From Bacillota bacterium (GTDB lineage Bacteria; Bacillota; UBA4882; UBA8346): a stretch of DNA of 64,000 nt. Positions within the stretch are counted from its first letter, which is position 1. The number at the start of each line of letters is the position of its first letter. Shown one piece after another: positions 60,506 to 64,000 of this stretch. A program made the translations under genes and the position numbers. The notes under the pieces were generated by a model. That model saw nothing but the letters and a program-made list of their open reading frames with translations, had not been told where the DNA came from and ran no database searches. Where the stretch lies: the NCBI GenBank assembly GCA_023402395.1, contig JAEYGI010000040.1, forward strand, positions 682,001 through 746,000, written 5' to 3'.

Positions 60506-63148
60506 ATGCTAAAAGCAATCGCGGATCTGTGGGATACCAATTTAAAGGAGATTAAAAAACTCCGGCGCCGGGTTGAGGAGATTAACGCGCTGGAACCGGA
60601 ATTTCAAAAGCTCAGCGATGACCAGTTGCGGCTAAAAACTGCGGAGTTTAAAGACCGGCTCGCCAATGGGGAAACTCTTGATGATCTGCTTCCGGAAGCG
60701 TTTGCCGCGGTTCGGGAAGCGGCCAAGCGAACCCTAGGGCAACGTCACTTTGACGTGCAGTTGATGGGTGGAATGGTGCTGCATGGGGGCAAAATCGCCG
60801 AGATGAAGACCGGTGAAGGAAAGACCCTGGTGGCGACGTTACCGGTATATTTAAACGCCTTAACCGGCCGTGGCGTTCACGTGGTCACCGTCAATGATTA
60901 TCTAGCCCGGCGCGACAGTGAGTGGATGGGGAAAGTTTACCGCTTTTTGGGGTTATCGGTGGGCGTCATTTTACACAATTTGAACTCTGAGGAACGAAGA
61001 GCCGCCTATTCCGCGGATATCACTTATGGGACCAATAATGAGTTCGGTTTTGATTATCTCCGCGACAATATGGCCTTTACTGTCGATGATATGGTTCAGC
61101 GCGAATTGAATTACGCCATCGTTGATGAAGTGGACAGCATCTTAATTGATGAGGCCCGAACCCCGCTGATCATTTCCGGGCAGGCTGAAGAATCGAATGA
61201 CTTGTATTATAAATTTGCCCGGATCGTTCCCAAACTTCGTAAAGACGAAGACTATACCATTGATGAGAAGGCTCGGACCGTCGCTGTCACCGAGGAAGGT
61301 GTGGCCAAAGTTGAGAAAATGACCGAGGTCGAAAATCTTTACGACGATGCCAACACCAACTTGGTCCATCACTTGAATCAGGCGCTGCGCGCCAAGGAAC
61401 TAATGAAGCGGGACCGGGATTACGTAGTTAAAGACGGCGAAGTGATCATTGTCGATGAATTCACCGGCCGGCTGATGTTCGGCCGTCGTTACAGCGAAGG
61501 ATTGCACCAGGCCATTGAAGCCAAGGAAGGCGTCAAGATCGAACATGAAAGCCAGACGCTGGCGACAATCACTTTTCAAAATTACTTCCGGATGTACAAG
61601 AAACTGGCAGGCATGACCGGTACCGCGGAGACGGAGGAAGCCGAGTTCCGGAAGATTTATAGTTTAGAAGTGGTGGTGATGCCGACGAACCTAGCGATGA
61701 TCCGGCAAGACCATCCCGATGTGGTTTATAAAACCGAAAAAGGCAAGTTTACCGCAGTGGTTGACGAGATTGCCAATATTCATCAGACCGGCCAACCGAT
61801 TCTGGTTGGAACCATCTCCATCGAAAAGTCCGAGGAACTGAGCGCCATGCTCAAGCGGCGCGGCGTTCCGCATCAGGTTCTCAACGCGAAGTATCATGAG
61901 AAAGAAGCCGAGATCATCGCCCAGGCGGGACGTCTCGGTGCGGTGACCATCGCCACCAATATGGCCGGCCGTGGTACCGACATCGTATTGGGTGGTAACG
62001 CCGAGTTTTTGGCCAGGGACCTGCTTCGCTCCCGGGGAATTGACTCTCAGCAGGCAACTCCGGAGGAATACTCATTGGCGCTGGCCGAGGTCAAACAGGT
62101 TACCGCTACTGAGCATGATCGAGTCGTGGCCTTAGGGGGACTGCATATTATAGGAACGGAACGCCATGAAAGCCGGCGCATCGACAATCAGTTGCGAGGA
62201 CGGGCCGGACGGCAGGGCGATCCGGGATCATCCCGTTTTTATGTGGCTATGGAAGATGATCTGATGCGTCTGTTCGGTGGTGAAATGATCTCCGGGCTAA
62301 TGGAAAGATTAGGATGGTCGGAGGATATGCCTATCGAACACCCAGCGATCGCCAAACGGATTGAGGCCGCCCAGCGGAAGGTGGAAGCCCGCAACTTTGA
62401 TATTCGTAAACACGTTCTTGACTATGACGATGTTCTTAACAAACAGCGGGAGATCATCTATGAACTGCGGAAAAAACTGCTTTTTGGCGAAGATGTCCAT
62501 GAAAAAGTATACGAAATGTTCGGGGAAGTTATCGACCATTTAATGGAGGTCTACGCCAACGAGAAAATCATCCCTGAGGAATGGGATCTGGCAGGGATGT
62601 TACAGGCGGTCCAGGCCACCTTGCTGCCGCCCCAGGCGCTCTCGATGTCGGAGATTGACCGGTTGAGCCATACCGAATTGCGGGAGACGATTCTCGATAA
62701 GGCGCTGCAATATTACGAGTTGAAGGAAGCGGAGCTTGGAACCGATCGTTTGCGACAGATTGAGCGTTTCGTGATGCTACGGACCATCGATGTCCATTGG
62801 ATGGAGCATTTGGAAGCCATGGACGAGTTGAAGGAAGGAATCGGCCTCCGGGCTTATGGTCAAAACGATCCGCTAATTGCTTATAAAATCGAAGCTTATC
62901 AAATGTTCAAGGAAATGCGGGACAGCATCAATGAAGGGGTCATCCGGGAGTTGGCCAAATTCCAGGTGGTTTCCGAAGAACGCCTGGTACAGCGGCCGAA
63001 AGTGAAGAATATCTCAACCAACCTGAGCGAGGATAGTTCTCCCGCCAATCAACAACGGCACACCGGCAAGAAAGTCGGGCGTAACGATCCTTGTCCTTGC
63101 GGCAGTGGAAAGAAATACAAGAAATGCTGCGGGCAAGCCACGGGTTGA
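60506..63148 (+). CDS. secA: Preprotein translocase ATPase SecA
   Basis: The motor that drives proteins through SecYEG, 880 residues. Walker A MKTGEGKTLVATLP (about 100-113), the DEAD-like IVDEVDSILIDEARTPL, the preprotein cross-linking domain, ATNMAGRGTDIVLGG and GRAGRQGDPGSSRFY of the second nucleotide-binding fold, and a C-terminal zinc SecB-binding tail CPCGSGKKYKKCC. ATG 60506 follows AGAGGTGG; the frame is open back to 60389 but the extra 39 residues lack a ribosome site. Confidence 0.97.
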   Translation: MLKAIADLWDTNLKEIKKLRRRVEEINALEPEFQKLSDDQLRLKTAEFKDRLANGETLDDLLPEAFAAVREAAKRTLGQRHFDVQLMGGMVLHGGKIAEMKTGEGKTLVATLPVYLNALTGRGVHVVTVNDYLARRDSEWMGKVYRFLGLSVGVILHNLNSEERRAAYSADITYGTNNEFGFDYLRDNMAFTVDDMVQRELNYAIVDEVDSILIDEARTPLIISGQAEESNDLYYKFARIVPKLRKDEDYTIDEKARTVAVTEEGVAKVEKMTEVENLYDDANTNLVHHLNQALRAKELMKRDRDYVVKDGEVIIVDEFTGRLMFGRRYSEGLHQAIEAKEGVKIEHESQTLATITFQNYFRMYKKLAGMTGTAETEEAEFRKIYSLEVVVMPTNLAMIRQDHPDVVYKTEKGKFTAVVDEIANIHQTGQPILVGTISIEKSEELSAMLKRRGVPHQVLNAKYHEKEAEIIAQAGRLGAVTIATNMAGRGTDIVLGGNAEFLARDLLRSRGIDSQQATPEEYSLALAEVKQVTATEHDRVVALGGLHIIGTERHESRRIDNQLRGRAGRQGDPGSSRFYVAMEDDLMRLFGGEMISGLMERLGWSEDMPIEHPAIAKRIEAAQRKVEARNFDIRKHVLDYDDVLNKQREIIYELRKKLLFGEDVHEKVYEMFGEVIDHLMEVYANEKIIPEEWDLAGMLQAVQATLLPPQALSMSEIDRLSHTELRETILDKALQYYELKEAELGTDRLRQIERFVMLRTIDVHWMEHLEAMDELKEGIGLRAYGQNDPLIAYKIEAYQMFKEMRDSINEGVIRELAKFQVVSEERLVQRPKVKNISTNLSEDSSPANQQRHTGKKVGRNDPCPCGSGKKYKKCCGQATG

Positions 63149-63183
63149 ATTATAACATTTAAGAAATAAAAGGAGAAAAAACT

Positions 63184-64000
63184 ATGATTGAACCGAGTGA
63201 TTTACGCAACCAGCTGGCGGATATCAAAAGCCGCGTCGCGCAACTCAGGGGGTATCTTTGATTTAGCTCAAAAAAAGGAACGCATTGAAGAATTAAGCCA
63301 GATCGCGGCCGCCCCTGATTTTTGGAATGACGCCGCCGAAGCTCAAAAAACCCTGCAGGAGTTGACCAATTTTAAAAATCAGGTCGAAAAGATTGAAACC
63401 CTGGAACACCAAGAAAATGACTTGAGCGGCCTGCTGGAACTGGCGGTTCTCGAAAACGAGGAGGAGTTACTGGCGGAGATTGAAACCGGTATCCGTTCGC
63501 TGGATAAGTCAGTTTCTGGACTTGAACTGTCGACGATGCTTGGTGGCGAATTCGATCGTTTTAATGTTTATCTGACCATTCATCCGGGGGCTGGCGGAAC
63601 CGAGTCCCAGGATTGGGCGGAAATGCTGCTCCGAATGTATGTGCGTTGGGCAGAACGCCGCGGTTATAGGGTGGAATTCATGGATCTCCTGCCCGGCGAT
63701 GAAGCAGGAATTAAGAGCGTGACTTTATTTATCACTGGTGAGAATGCTTACGGTTATCTCAAGGGCGAAAAAGGGGTGCACCGGTTGGTCCGTATTTCTC
63801 CCTTTGACGCATCCGGTCGGCGGCACACCTCATTTTCATCCGTTGACATCGTTCCGGATATTGACGATACCATTAACGTCGAAATCCGGCCGGAGGATCT
63901 GAAAGTCGACACCTACCGCTCCAGCGGCGCGGGAGGCCAGCATGTCAACAAAACAGAGTCGGCTATCCGGATCACTCATATTCCCACCGGCATTATCGTG
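63184..64000 (+). CDS. prfB: Peptide chain release factor 2 (programmed frameshift), partial
   Basis: Terminates translation at UGA and UAA. Codons 1-25 run from ATG 63184 to CTT 63256-63258, followed by an in-frame TGA at 63259-63261. The site AGGGGGTATCTTTGA (63247-63261), with its internal Shine-Dalgarno-like purines, is the classical +1 autoregulatory shift. Reading resumes at 63260 (GAT). GGQ lies in SGAGGQHVNKTESA near 63930. The gene runs off the window end. It follows secA by 35 bases, with AAAGGAGAAAA as ribosome site. Confidence 0.96.

Overview
The window reads as ordinary chromosome of a Bacillota bacterium, probably an anaerobe from a clostridial or Limnochordia-like lineage. The evidence is gene order and gene type: tepA-ylzJ beside an ftsK/spoIIIE translocase, dnaG-rpoD-tRNA-nif3, a TrmH gene then a T-box then pheST, zapA-cvpA, rpsO-pnp, secA then prfB with its programmed frameshift, a type III glutamine synthetase, HemZ, GTP-dependent PEPCK and a B12-dependent ribonucleotide reductase. 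Lactate dehydrogenase, HemZ, class II reductase and a ferredoxin:thioredoxin reductase point to anaerobic or microaerobic life. The species cannot be named from the sequence alone. No prophage, CRISPR array, rRNA operon or intact insertion sequence was seen.

Layout. 0-6.7 kb: a glutaredoxin/FTR pair, a LOG-type nucleotidase (minus), a flavodoxin, pckG, a cupin plus a secreted cyclophilin, and a LUD protein convergent with a LysR regulator. 6.8-12.5 kb: a lone large purL, an acetyltransferase, a SPOR protein, and a non-coding stretch with a 42-bp tandem repeat. 12.5-18.4 kb: nrdJ under tandem NrdR boxes, then the ldh-DUF2007-MBL-hemZ operon. 18.4-24.1 kb: a membrane-anchored parvulin foldase, hisS, aspS, 6S RNA and the folate cyclo-ligase gene. 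24.1-26.2 kb: intergenic DNA with a cluster of DnaA-box-like sequences, then tepA-ylzJ and a structured leader. 26.2-36.5 kb: a Na/Pi-type transporter, ftsK, rodZ-like, dnaG, rpoD, a CAT tRNA, nif3 and two zinc-finger genes. 36.5-42.8 kb: rnpB, an M48 protease, a TrmH methylase, a tiny yqzL gene, a Phe T-box and pheST. 42.9-52.1 kb: an orphan membrane protein, zapA, a CvpA-zinc-ribbon fusion, a DUF421-metalloenzyme-U32 operon, rpsO and pnp.

52.1-57 kb is the least conventional region. A minus-strand ABC-2 exporter has two permeases, each carrying a beta-propeller-like C-terminal region. The second permease is broken by a frameshift. Upstream lie a self-contained 55-residue gene with its own promoter and terminator, and an AT-rich stretch of decayed small ORFs. 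The window ends with glnN, a PilZ protein (minus), secA and a partial prfB.

Most genes are core housekeeping. Points worth a second look are the propeller-fused ABC exporter, the DnaA-box cluster with 21-bp phasing, the 6S RNA/folate cyclo-ligase linkage, the yqzL-T-box-pheS transcript, the CvpA-zinc-ribbon fusion, the 42-bp repeat array and the orphan small gene. Many genes appear to start with TTG directly after a strong Shine-Dalgarno sequence, so their longest open frames overstate the N-termini. All functional calls come from reading motifs by eye; no database search was possible.
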